From the NCBI GenBank assembly GCA_934120645.1, contig CAKOUO010000010.1, forward strand, positions 1 through 50,995: 50,995 nt of DNA, read 5' to 3'. The notes below the pieces were generated by a model that worked only from the letters and a program-made list of their open reading frames with translations, had not been told where the DNA came from and made no database searches. Each line of letters begins with the position of its first letter. The first letter of the stretch is position 1. A program made the translations under genes and the position numbers. Below are positions 26,933-35,512 of the stretch, piece after piece. Source of the stretch: an uncultured Clostridia bacterium. GTDB lineage: Bacteria > Bacillota > Clostridia > TANB77 > CAG-508.

Positions 26933-26961
26933 ATTATACTATAAAATGGAAAAAAAGTCAA
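26933..26961 (-). promoter_or_regulatory. rnjA promoter, overlapping the spoVT terminator
   Basis: The minus strand shows TTGACT (26956-26961), a 17-nt spacer and TATAAT (26933-26938). The -35 lies inside the 3' arm of the spoVT terminator. The leader contains a hairpin, TTTGCC-AAGAG-GGCAAA, at about 26905-26921. Confidence 0.75.
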
Positions 26962-26983
26962 ATGGCTATATTTCCATTTGACT
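26949..26983 (-). terminator. spoVT terminator overlapping its own stop codon
   Basis: AGTCAAATGG and CCATTTGACT form a 10-bp perfect stem followed by TTTTTTT. The loop (26966-26973) contains the spoVT TAG, so the last codons of spoVT form the 5' arm. Confidence 0.9.
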
Positions 26984-27520
26984 TGCTAAAAATGTTGCTG
27001 CCGATTGAGCTACTTTTTTCTCTACCTCATTCATTTTACTATTTGCATCTTTTGACATCAAAATTACAGTTCCTATTGTATCACCATTTGATATTATAGG
27101 ATACACAATTTGTGCATTATGCTTTCTTTCACTATTATCATTTTTTGTAATTGGCATTGACATATCACTATTTTCTTTGCTTGAATATACTTCTTTATCT
27201 TCCATTAGTTTTTCTAATTCTTGGCTAACATCTTGCTCTAAGAATTCCTTCTTAGAACCACCAGACACTGCAATTATTGTATCTTTATCTGTTATACATG
27301 CTATATGCCCTGTTGTTTTAGCTAATGTCTCCGCATACCCTGTTGCAAATTCTGATAACTCCCCAATTGGAGAATATTTTTTTAATATTACTTGTCCCTC
27401 TCTATCTGTAAAAATTTCAAGCGGATCTCCTTCCTTTATACGGAGTGTTTTTCTTATTTCCTTAGGTATAACAACTCTACCTAAATCGTCTATTCTTCTT
27501 ACAACACCTGTTGCTTTCAT
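26966..27520 (-). CDS. spoVT: Stage V sporulation protein T (AbrB-family regulator with GAF domain)
   Basis: SpoVT regulates late forespore genes. The 184-aa protein begins with the AbrB/SpoVT swapped-hairpin DNA-binding domain MKATGVVRRIDDLGRVVIPKEIRKTLRIKEGDPLEI, which is nearly invariant. The C-terminal GAF-like domain (about 60-184) includes YPIISNGDTIGTVILMS. Length and sequence are standard for the family. The ribosome site AAAGGAGG precedes ATG. It implies that the organism makes spores or descends from a spore former. Its 3' end is shared with the terminator and with the -35 of rnjA. Confidence 0.95.
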   Translation of the reverse strand: MKATGVVRRIDDLGRVVIPKEIRKTLRIKEGDPLEIFTDREGQVILKKYSPIGELSEFATGYAETLAKTTGHIACITDKDTIIAVSGGSKKEFLEQDVSQELEKLMEDKEVYSSKENSDMSMPITKNDNSERKHNAQIVYPIISNGDTIGTVILMSKDANSKMNEVEKKVAQSAATFLASQMEI

Positions 27521-27705
27521 AATTTTCCTCCTTTAATTTCAAGTCTAATCTTATTATCTCAAAAGAGGAAAATTTTATACATTTTTTATTTATTTTTTTG
27601 GCTTTTTGGGGACACTACTTTTTTGTTTCATTTTTCGTGTCAAAATTTGTCATTTTACACTTTTATTATATCCTTTTTTTATATATTTATAAATTTTTTA
27701 ATTTT

Positions 27706-28404
27706 TTAATTTTCTTTATTTTTAATATTTTCCGCTTCTTCTTTTGTTAAATATTTATACTCTATCATTTTATTTAATACTTGACCTTGTCTTTTTTTTG
27801 CAAGTTCAAAATTTTTTGTTGGAGAATATACTGATGGCGCATTTGGAACACCAGCAAGCATAACACATTCATACTTGTCCATATTTATTGGTTCTTTATT
27901 AAAATAATGCTTACTTGCTTCTTTTACTGTATAACAATTATCTCCATAAAAACTTGTATTTATATATAATTCTAATATTTCATTTTTTGAGCATTCTTTT
28001 TCAATTTTAAATGCCATAAATACTTCTGCAAATTTTCTTTCTATTTTCTTTTCTTGAGTAAAATATATGTTTTTTGATAACTGTTGTGTTATTGTACTTC
28101 CACCTTCTACATATTTCATTTGTTTTATATCATTAAATGCAGCTCTTCCAATTGCTATTATATCTATTCCATTATGTTTATAAAATCTATGATCTTCTAC
28201 TGCAATAACTGCATTTATATATATTGATGGCACTTCTTCTAATTTTGTATAATTTTCCTTAGATTTTATTTGTGATATTTTTGTTTCCAAACTCATTTTG
28301 TCTATTGCTTCCTTATACATATTATAACCTTTTACTCCAAAATATCCTACAATAATTGAACATATTATTACTATGATTATTACTATCTTTTTTATTACTT
28401 TCAT
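27706..28404 (-). CDS. Monofunctional peptidoglycan transglycosylase (GT51)
   Basis: This polymerises lipid II glycan chains without a transpeptidase domain. The 232-aa protein has an N-terminal membrane anchor (about 4-24) and then the GT51 motifs: AVEDHRFYKHNGIDIIAIGRA (motif 1 with the catalytic Glu), GGSTITQQLSKN (motif 2), RKFAEVFMAFKIE (motif 3), ILELYINTSFYGDNCYTV (motif 4) and CVMLAGVPNAPSVYSP (motif 5). The start at 28404 is ATG after AGGTGAT; an upstream GTG is part of that site. A short Lys/Glu tail follows. It is a separate unit from the KAP gene and lies next to spoVT, so a role in the spore or division wall is possible. Confidence 0.94.
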   Translation of the reverse strand: MKVIKKIVIIIVIICSIIVGYFGVKGYNMYKEAIDKMSLETKISQIKSKENYTKLEEVPSIYINAVIAVEDHRFYKHNGIDIIAIGRAAFNDIKQMKYVEGGSTITQQLSKNIYFTQEKKIERKFAEVFMAFKIEKECSKNEILELYINTSFYGDNCYTVKEASKHYFNKEPINMDKYECVMLAGVPNAPSVYSPTKNFELAKKRQGQVLNKMIEYKYLTKEEAENIKNKEN

Positions 28405-28484
28405 ATTTATCACCTAAATTTATTCTAGCTTATTAAAGTGACTAATAAATGACTTTTTAAATATTTTATAACTAATAAACAATT

Positions 28485-28523
28485 TTTAAAAGAGCAAATT
28501 TTATATTAATTTGCTCTTTTAAA
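28485..28523 (-). terminator. Hairpin after the KAP-type ATPase gene
   Basis: TTTAAAAGAGCAAATT and AATTTGCTCTTTTAAA form a 16-bp stem. On the minus strand only AATTG follows, so it ends transcription less convincingly than the others unless the AT-rich stem provides the T-run. Confidence 0.7.
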
Positions 28524-28526
28524 TCT

Positions 28527-30506
28527 TTATTCTTCTACCTTTTCTTCTTTTTTTGGTAAAATACTTGTTTTATATTTATCTAAAATATATCCTAAACTTT
28601 TAGAAAATTCTTTAAGCATAACAATTTTTATTGATTGGTCTTTTCCTTTTAAGTAATCATCTATAACTTGTTTTAATAATTTTATATTTTTCATTTCTGG
28701 TTCTATTTCTTTTGGATATTTCTCTACTCTATTTAATAGTTTTTCTTTTATTAAAACTATATCTTCATTACTTGCACAAGAAATTCTTTGGAACAATTGA
28801 TAAGTATCATAATATTTAAAAATTGGTATATTCATACATTCTCTGTCAAATTTTTCATAAAATTCTTCCATTTTCATTGGAATGCATTTAAATATTATTT
28901 CTGCTTTTTCTCTATACATCTTATCTAATAATTGTGTATTTAACATATTAAAATGTTTTATAATATCATCCATATCTTCTTCTACTTGTTCTATTGCTAT
29001 TTTAGATAATTCTTCTTCTACATTTGAACAATATTTTGATTTTAATGATGCTATATTCATTCCATTGAAAAATACACTTTTTAATGTTTTTATATCATAA
29101 TCTATAAGACCTTTTCTTGAAAAATAACTAAAATATGCATATATCTTTACAATATCAATTAATTCCAAACTACCTTGTTTTACATCTTCTAAAACTTCAT
29201 TTATTATTTTTCCAAATTCATCATCAGATATCTTCCAATATTCTTCTGTTAATAATCTTTTATATCCAGGTAAATTTTCTGTATCTACTGTATTTATAAT
29301 CATCTCCATATTTTGTTTGAATATTTTCATATCAAATATTCTTGTTCTTACATAATATTCAATAAATTTAAAAAATCTATATTCTGACTTAAAATTATAA
29401 TAATAATTATTATCAAACTCTTTTATATAAAATTGTCTGTTATCCATTAAAGTTCTTGAAGAAACTATAATTGATTTATATTCTTCATTGTCTTTAATGT
29501 TTATGAATTTATCTTTAGTGATCTTTCCTGCTTTTATTTCAAATGAAATTGCTATTGTAAATATTAGCATTGTTTGCATTACTCTATTATTTGTATTTGG
29601 ATAATTTTTTTCTACCATATCATATATTTTTTGGAAATCATTTAATGCATGTTTTAAAATTCTTAAATTTCTTGTTCCGCTTCTTTCAAATGTCATTATA
29701 ATAAGTCTTGTATTTTCTCTTAAAAATCTAATTAAATCTGGATTATTTTCATATCTCATTAATATTCCATTTATAATATAGTCAAATTTTGGAGCATATT
29801 CAAAGGTTTCACCTATTAATTTTTCTTTAATTCTTTCATAGTCATTTGCTTTATCAAATACATGCTCAATTTTATTTTGAATTTTCTCAACCATTGGCTT
29901 ATCTGTAGTATTTAGTTCTCCTTGTTTATCTAATAAATATGTTGCTATAAAAGTTTTCATCTCTAAATTTGAACTTTTTAGCTTTGTTGATAATTCTTTC
30001 TCATTACATATGATGATTGTTTTTATATGATCATGTTCTACAAAGTTATTAATATAACCTAAAATATCTATTACATCGACATTTGCTCTTTCCAAGTCAT
30101 CAAAGCATAGAACTTTGTCATCAGTAGAGAAAAATTCAGAATAATCTAGTTTATCACCATTTTGTGTAACTCCAAAAAAATTTGCCATATCCAAACCTGT
30201 CTTTGCATATTCTGGAATTGTTGTTTGGCCATTTGATTCCATAAATTTTCTTAAATTTTTATCCATCAATTGTGTTGTTTCTATAAATATTTTTTTACTA
30301 ATATCTTCTAGATTAGATATACCATATAAAGACATATAAATAGTAGTATATCTTTTACCATTTAATTGCATTGACTCTATTTTCTTTTTTATTTTATTAT
30401 TCCAAAAATGAGTCTTTCCAACACCCCATTCACCATTTAGCATAATTGCATAATCTGTATAATCAGATCTTACATAATCTAATATGCTCTCTACTAAATC
30501 CTCCAT
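28527..30506 (-). CDS. KAP-family P-loop NTPase
   Basis: This 659-aa protein has an N-terminal P-loop domain: Walker A LNGEWGVGKTHFW (residues 23-35) and Walker B KVLCFDDLERANVDV, with a following sensor-like IICNEKEL. This pattern is that of KAP-type NTPases (as in PifA of the F plasmid). The remaining 400 residues are helical and charged without a recognised domain or membrane helix. Known KAP proteins act in phage exclusion or membrane-associated signalling; which applies here cannot be told. It starts after AGGAGG. It is downstream of comFC with a short hairpin-bearing gap, so read-through from that unit is possible. Low conservation outside the core is expected. Confidence 0.8.
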   Translation of the reverse strand: MEDLVESILDYVRSDYTDYAIMLNGEWGVGKTHFWNNKIKKKIESMQLNGKRYTTIYMSLYGISNLEDISKKIFIETTQLMDKNLRKFMESNGQTTIPEYAKTGLDMANFFGVTQNGDKLDYSEFFSTDDKVLCFDDLERANVDVIDILGYINNFVEHDHIKTIIICNEKELSTKLKSSNLEMKTFIATYLLDKQGELNTTDKPMVEKIQNKIEHVFDKANDYERIKEKLIGETFEYAPKFDYIINGILMRYENNPDLIRFLRENTRLIIMTFERSGTRNLRILKHALNDFQKIYDMVEKNYPNTNNRVMQTMLIFTIAISFEIKAGKITKDKFINIKDNEEYKSIIVSSRTLMDNRQFYIKEFDNNYYYNFKSEYRFFKFIEYYVRTRIFDMKIFKQNMEMIINTVDTENLPGYKRLLTEEYWKISDDEFGKIINEVLEDVKQGSLELIDIVKIYAYFSYFSRKGLIDYDIKTLKSVFFNGMNIASLKSKYCSNVEEELSKIAIEQVEEDMDDIIKHFNMLNTQLLDKMYREKAEIIFKCIPMKMEEFYEKFDRECMNIPIFKYYDTYQLFQRISCASNEDIVLIKEKLLNRVEKYPKEIEPEMKNIKLLKQVIDDYLKGKDQSIKIVMLKEFSKSLGYILDKYKTSILPKKEEKVEE

Positions 30507-30599
30507 TTTTTACCTCCTGTAACTTAGAAAATAATCCTATTTAATTTTATAAAACTAGGATAACTCTTTAATCTTTTGTTTTTATCAATCTTTTTTTTG

Positions 30600-31305
30600 C
30601 TAATCTTTTGCAAGTACCAATATTCCTATATTATTAGGATTTCCCTCTAACAATATTTTACTACATTCATTTACAGTACTTCCAGTTGTATAAATATCAT
30701 CTATCACTAATATACTTTTACCTTCTATCAATTGTCCATTTTTCAAAGTGTATACTCCCTGTATATTTCGTTTTCTATCCTCTTTATTTAATTTACTCTG
30801 CTCAATTATATTTTTAGTTTTTATTAAGCAATTATTCAACATTTCCAATTTTGTTTGCCTCTCTATCTCTCGTGCAATTAATTCACTTTGATTATAGCCT
30901 CTTTCTTTATACCTCTTCTTACTTATTGGAACTGGTATAATTTTATCATACTTTTTTATATTTTCAAATATTTTTTCATTTTTTAACAAAAAATTTACAA
31001 AAGTTTTATATAAATACGGTTTATCATTAAATTTAAAATCCAGAATTAATTTTCTAATCAGCCCCTCGTATTTAAAAGCATATATTAACTCCGAAAAAAA
31101 CCTATCCTCAAGTTCATCACCGCTCATTTATCACATTAAAAGATGCATACTTTCCCAATTGAATTTCACATTTTTTACATAATGAATTTGAACTAATTTT
31201 TCCACATATTCCGCACATTTGAGGATAAATCAAATTCAAAAAATTTTCACTGTCACTGGGGACACCCCTAATTTGTTCCATGATTTTATCGAATATTGTC
31301 ATCAT
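30600..31305 (-). CDS. comFC: ComFC-like amidophosphoribosyltransferase, read through a +1 frameshift at CGG
   Basis: ComF proteins (zinc ribbon plus phosphoribosyltransferase fold) act in DNA uptake or processing. The first frame (ATG at 31305) encodes MMTIFDKIMEQIRGVPSDSE, then LIYPQMCGICGKISSNSLCKKC, the four-Cys zinc ribbon. It reaches codon 62, CGG (31122-31120), followed directly by TGA. Skipping the C gives GAG GGT GAT GAA and the PRTase half: FKYEGLIRKLILDFKFNDKPYLYK, PVPISKKRYKERGYNQSELIA and the PRPP loop VLVIDDIYTTGSTVNE. The joined length is 234 aa, as expected. The ATG overlaps the stop of the upstream transposase (ATGATGA). Residues 9-20 (MEQIRGVPSDSE) come from the inserted element end, not from an ancestral comF. 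Confidence 0.85.
31120..31122 (-). other. +1 frameshift site CGG in comFC
   Basis: The codons are AAT GAG CGG TGA TGA. Without the C, the reading is GAG GGT GAT GAA. The CGG is immediately followed in frame 0 by two stops. Confidence 0.75.
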
Positions 31306-32218
31306 TTGTTTTTTCCTTTTAATTTTCTATATAATTGTGTTCTACTAATTTCTAAAACCTCTGCAATACTCTTTTTGGTAAATTTATATTTATTTGAAAT
31401 TAAATACGAAATAAATCTTTTGATTTTTAAACTATCTTCTGAAATTTTTGTAGATTCTAATTTATTTTCAACACAGAATTTTTCTAATTCTTGTTTTAAA
31501 TTTATGTCTCTTTTTTCAAAACTTATTGGTTCATATTTCGTTAATCTAAGTTTATCTACTTCATCTTGATTTGAATAAAAAATAACTTTGAAAATGTCAC
31601 TTTGATAAAATTTTTCCTGATTACAATAATATTTAAAAGACGAAAATTCATAATCCTTTTTACTTCTTGATATTTTTGCTTTTACTGGATTCATATGTAT
31701 ATATTTTATACACTTATATAATTGCTTTTGATCTAAAATTGGCTTTGAATAAAATCTATTCCTAAAAACATAACCCACTCTGTTCTTAATTTTATTATAG
31801 TATATTGCATATCTCATATTAACTAATTTCATAAACTCACTCAAATCTTTAGTATTCTCTGAATATGTTAATAAATGTGCACAATTGTCCATAATACAAT
31901 ATGCTATAATTAAAATATTAAATTTTTGACTATACTCTTTAATCAACTCATAATACTTGTGCTTTTGAATTTTATTTTTAAAAATATATTCTTGATTTAT
32001 TCCATGCACTACATTATAAATAATTATATTTCCTAATATATTTCTTGATTTTCTCAGCATTTGTTCTCCTTTCTATAATTTTAGGTTGATATATTATACA
32101 TAATATTTATCCTAATTTCAAGCATAATTCACCGCAGAATATAACAACATTTGACAAAATCCACTTAAAAAGATGAGACAAATTAGGCCCGTCCCTACTG
32201 ACCACATTGTCTCATCTT
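31250..32218. mobile_element. REP-associated tyrosine transposase (RAYT/IS200-like) insertion
   Basis: The element carries a Y1-type transposase (31302-32060) and has related, inverted REP-like ends. End A (minus, about 31282-31250) reads AACAAATTAGG..GTCCCC..GTGAC, and end B (plus, from 32177) reads ACAAATTAGG..GTCCC..CTGACC. End B also forms a 12-bp stem, AAGATGAGACAA (32170-32181) with TTGTCTCATCTT (32207-32218). The element lies between recD2 and comFC, which adjoin in related Clostridia. Each end has become coding sequence of the neighbouring gene: end B supplies the last residues and stop of RecD2, and end A supplies residues 9-20 of ComFC. Boundaries are approximate; no target-site duplication was seen. 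Confidence 0.72.
31302..32060 (-). CDS. REP-associated tyrosine transposase (Y1_Tnp family)
   Basis: This 252-aa HUH-type enzyme nicks and joins single-stranded DNA at REP hairpins through a catalytic Tyr. Its motifs match the Clostridia RAYT group: AYCIMDNCAHLLTYSENTK, FMKLVNMRYAIYYNKIKNRVGYVFRNRFYSKPI and YKCIKYIHMNPVKAKI (with the Tyr and NPVKA block). A C-terminal HTH (SIAEVLEISRTQLYRKLKGK) is typical of family members with a DNA-binding tail. The HUH motif normally reads NHxH; here it is NCAH, so one metal-binding His is a Cys, which may lower or abolish activity. Its stop overlaps the comFC start. Its ribosome site is AAAGGAG. Confidence 0.9.
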   Translation of the reverse strand: MLRKSRNILGNIIIYNVVHGINQEYIFKNKIQKHKYYELIKEYSQKFNILIIAYCIMDNCAHLLTYSENTKDLSEFMKLVNMRYAIYYNKIKNRVGYVFRNRFYSKPILDQKQLYKCIKYIHMNPVKAKISRSKKDYEFSSFKYYCNQEKFYQSDIFKVIFYSNQDEVDKLRLTKYEPISFEKRDINLKQELEKFCVENKLESTKISEDSLKIKRFISYLISNKYKFTKKSIAEVLEISRTQLYRKLKGKNK

Positions 32219-34442
32219 AAATTTTAATCCTGTATTTCTTTTTTTGCTGTCTACATTTTGAATCATATATTCTATAATTCTTTCACTTCCTATTATTATG
32301 AGTAGTTTTTTTGCTCTGGTGATTCCTGTATATAATAGGTTTCTAGTTAGTAGCATTGGTGCTGATGCTGGTGCTAACATTATTACTACATCAAATTCGC
32401 TTCCGTTGTGCTTTGTGTATTGTTATTGCATAACTGTGTTCTATTTGTTCTAAGTCTGAGTATTCGTACCATGCTATTTTTTCGTCGTCAAATTGTATTT
32501 TTATGACTTTTTCTTTTTCATCTATTTCAGTTATTGTTCCTATTTCCCCATTAAATACTCCTGTTCCTACTTCTTTTGTTTTTTCTTTTTCATATGTTTT
32601 ATTTTTTCTTTCCCATGTTATATCATAGTTGTTCTTTATTTGCATTACTCTGTCGCCAACTCTGTAAATAACTCCTCCGCTTATCTTTTCTGGTAGTTCT
32701 TCTAAATTTGGATTTAGTACTGCTTGTAATGCTTTGTTTAGTTCTCTTGTTCCTAATGGTCCTTTTCTTGTTGGTGTTAAAACTTGTATGTTTTTAAAGA
32801 AGTCATAGTTTCCAAATTTTTCTAGTCTTCCTGTTGATAAACTTATTACTTCTTGCATTATCTTTTCTGTTGAATTTTGTTTTATGAAGAAAAAATCTTC
32901 TTTTGTGTCTTCTTCTAATTCTTCATCATTTTTTTGTATAAATCCTAACCCATTATTTACTCTATGAGCATTTAATATAATTTTACTTTTTGCTGCTTGT
33001 CTAAATATTTTATCTAATTTAACAGTATTTATAACCTCAGAGCTTATTAAATCTTTTAAAACACTTCCTGGTCCAACTGATGCTAATTGATCTGTGTCTC
33101 CTACTAATATTAATTTGGTTCCTTGATATATACATTTTAAAAGATAATTCATTAAAAACATATCTACCATTGAAAGTTCATCTACTACTATAACATCTGC
33201 ATCTATTGGTGCTCCTTCATAATCACTATGTCTTGTATATATTCCTTCATCATCTAATTTTCCTATTCCTAGTAATCTATGTAATGTTGATGCTTCTTTT
33301 TCTGTAGCTTCTGTCATTTTTTTTGCTGCTCTTCCTGTTGGTGCTGCTAATACTACTTTCTTTTTTCTTTCTTCATATAAATCAATTATTGTTTTTATTA
33401 TTGTTGTTTTACCTGTTCCAGGTCCACCTGTAATTATTGTTACATTACTATCATTTATAGCTTTTATTGCTTCTTTTTGTTTTTGGGATAATTCTATATT
33501 TGATTTTGCTTGAATTTTCTTTAAAGCATTTTCTATATGTTCTATTTTTTTCATATTTTTACTTTTATCAAGCTTAGTAATTCTCATTGCTATTTCTTGC
33601 TCTACCTGATAAAAATTATATAAATAAACCCACTCTTCATTCTCTCTTTTTTCTATTATAATTTCTTCTTTAGCCTTTAAATTTATAATGCTATCTTCAA
33701 CACATTCTGTATTTACATCTAATAATGATATTACAAATTCTATTAAATTTTCTTTAATAACACATGAATGTCCATTATATGTAGCTTTAATTAATCCATA
33801 TTTAATTCCGCTTTCAACTCTTTTTTGATTATCATGATCAATACCTAGCTTTAATGCCATTTGATCTATTTGTTTAAAATCTACTCCTCTTGCCATATCT
33901 ATTAATATATATGGATTTGATTCTATTTGTTCAATTGCATTTACACCTAATAAATCATAAATTTTTTTTGCATTTTCCGCACCTATTCCAAATCTTTCTA
34001 GGAATCCTACTATTTGCCATACTTCCCAGTTTTCCAAAAAGCTCTCTGACATTTCTATTGCTTTACTTTCTGATATTCCTTTTATTTGTGCTAATTTCTC
34101 TGGTTCAAATTTAAAAACATTTATTGTATCTTCTCCGAATTTATTTATTATTTTTTTTGCAATTGCTGGTCCTATTCCTTTTATGCTTCCATTTGATAAA
34201 TATTTTTCTAATGCTCCTAAAGTTTCTGGCATCATTTTTTCAAATGTATCAACTTTAAATTGTCTTCCATAATCTTTATGTTCTACAAATCTTCCTGTTA
34301 CTTTTAAAGTATCACCTATTGATACAAATGGAAGATATCCTACAATTGTTGTTTCTTCTTCATCTGTTTCAAATACTGCTATTGTATAACTATTCAATTC
34401 ATTTTGATATATTATATCTGCTACTTCGCCTTTAATTTCCAA
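32195..34442 (-). CDS. recD2: RecD2/TraA-type DNA helicase, read through a +1 frameshift at CGG
   Basis: RecD2 is a 5'-to-3' SF1B helicase acting in DNA repair and transformation. Frame 0 gives 679 residues: N-terminal OB and HhH regions, Walker A VTIITGGPGTGKTTIIKTI, VLAAPTGRAAKKM, VDELSMVDM, GDTDQLASVGPGSVLKD and the C-terminal 2B part ending in SYAITIHKAQ. There CGG (32405-32403) is codon 680. Skipping the C gives GGA AGC GAA TTT GAT GTA GTA ATG, restoring the universal helicase motif HKAQ-GSEFDVV, then LLTRNLLYTGITRAKKLLIIIG. The joined product is 748 aa, the normal size. The last residues (about KMRQCGQ) and stop come from the transposase element end. Without the shift, the conserved final helicase motif would be lost. 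Confidence 0.9.
32403..32405 (-). other. +1 frameshift site CGG in recD2
   Basis: The codons are AAA GCA CAA CGG AAG CGA ATT TGA. Removing the C (plus-strand G at 32405) gives CAA GGA AGC GAA TTT, matching the motif in which Gly follows SQ or AQ. Confidence 0.82.
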
Positions 34443-34547
34443 TTATTTTCTCCTTGTATTATTTTTACTAGTTTATCATACATCATATAAAAAAACAAGA
34501 TTTTATAATCCTTTAAGTATTTATACTATAAAAATCAAAAATATATA

Positions 34548-34901
34548 TTAGTTTTGGTCAATATTATCCATAACACATTTGCAATCTTTCCAACTTGCTA
34601 CTTTTAAAATATCATAATCCTTTGAAAGTTTTTTTGCTATTTCTTTTGTACTATCACTAGAATTTAAATCAGCCACTATTATATTTCTTAAATAATCCTC
34701 TCTTCCATACAATATCTTAAAAAGTATTGAACGCAAAAATCCCTCTATTTTTTCTTCTTGATTTTTCACAGCAATTATTACATAAATCCCATCTGACTTA
34801 AATTTTGTATATGTACTTATATATATTACTTCTTTTATAATCTCAAATAAACCATAAATGGCTAATGTCCAAAATATTGTATTTAATATAAATTGTAACA
34901 T
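34548..34901 (-). CDS. Short GT-A-like glycosyltransferase fragment or membrane protein
   Basis: This 117-aa protein has one hydrophobic N-terminal segment (about 4-26) followed by a region resembling the start of family 2 glycosyltransferases: IYVIIAVKNQEEKIEGFLRSI and IIVADLNSSDSTKEIAKKL, where the DXD-like and donor-binding residues would be. It ends after KVASWKDCKC, so the catalytic base and the acceptor half are missing. Such short proteins occur next to recD2 in related genomes as far as I can recall, so it may be a genuine small protein rather than a broken gene. Ribosome site AGGAGG; it is transcribed before recD2 would terminate. Function unknown. Confidence 0.6.
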   Translation of the reverse strand: MLQFILNTIFWTLAIYGLFEIIKEVIYISTYTKFKSDGIYVIIAVKNQEEKIEGFLRSILFKILYGREDYLRNIIVADLNSSDSTKEIAKKLSKDYDILKVASWKDCKCVMDNIDQN

Positions 34902-34961
34902 TTTGTAAGCCTCCTATGGTTTATTATATGTTTATTATTTATTTTTGTGATTTTTCCAATG

Positions 34962-35396
34962 TTATGCAGTTACATGTCTTAACATCCAAATAATCTTTTC
35001 ATATTCTAAAATATATTCATCTATTAATGATGATGTTGAATATTCACTTTCTTTTTCTGAACTTTCTTTTATTTCAATTGCTTTTTTTAATAATTCTCCA
35101 TAATCATTAATTAAACTAACGAATATTTCATTTGATTTTACCTTTTTATTTTCAGCTTCTTTTAATGTTGATGTTTCTAAATAATCTTTTAGTGTTCCTA
35201 GTGGCTGTCCTCCTAATATTAAAATATGTTCTGCTATTTCATCTATTTGTTCATTTATTTTATTATATAGTTCTTCTAATTTTGCATGCACTTCAAAAAA
35301 ATTACTTCCTTCTATATTCCAATGATAATTTTGTAATTTCCTATAAAATACATTTAAATCTGCTAAAAATTCATTTAAATTTTGTTTTAAATCCAT
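34962..35396 (-). CDS. dps: Dps/ferritin-like DNA-protection protein
   Basis: This 144-aa four-helix-bundle protein of the Dps family stores iron and protects DNA from peroxide. The family hallmark LQNYHWNIEGSNFFEVHAKLEELYNKINEQIDEIAE carries the His, Asp/Glu ferroxidase ligands (YHWN, FFxxHxxxEExY, EQIDEIAE). It is shorter at both ends than E. coli Dps (167 aa), so it may lack the DNA-binding tail. The ribosome site AGAGAGGGAT precedes ATG. It is divergent from the tocopherol-cyclase-like gene at 35513. Confidence 0.92.
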   Translation of the reverse strand: MDLKQNLNEFLADLNVFYRKLQNYHWNIEGSNFFEVHAKLEELYNKINEQIDEIAEHILILGGQPLGTLKDYLETSTLKEAENKKVKSNEIFVSLINDYGELLKKAIEIKESSEKESEYSTSSLIDEYILEYEKIIWMLRHVTA

Positions 35397-35512
35397 AAAT
35401 ATCCCTCTCTTTCTTTTTTATTATAAACTTATATATTTTTTTTATACTCTGTTTTTAGATTAAAAATTTAATAATTGTCTATAATATTTTTAAAGATTAT
35501 AAGGAGTAAATT

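Noticed and set aside
27603..27624. A further copy of the 31-bp palindrome (TTTTTGGGGACACTAC)
   Set aside because: Only a core GGGGAC block is present with no second arm; it may be a remnant but is too short to claim.
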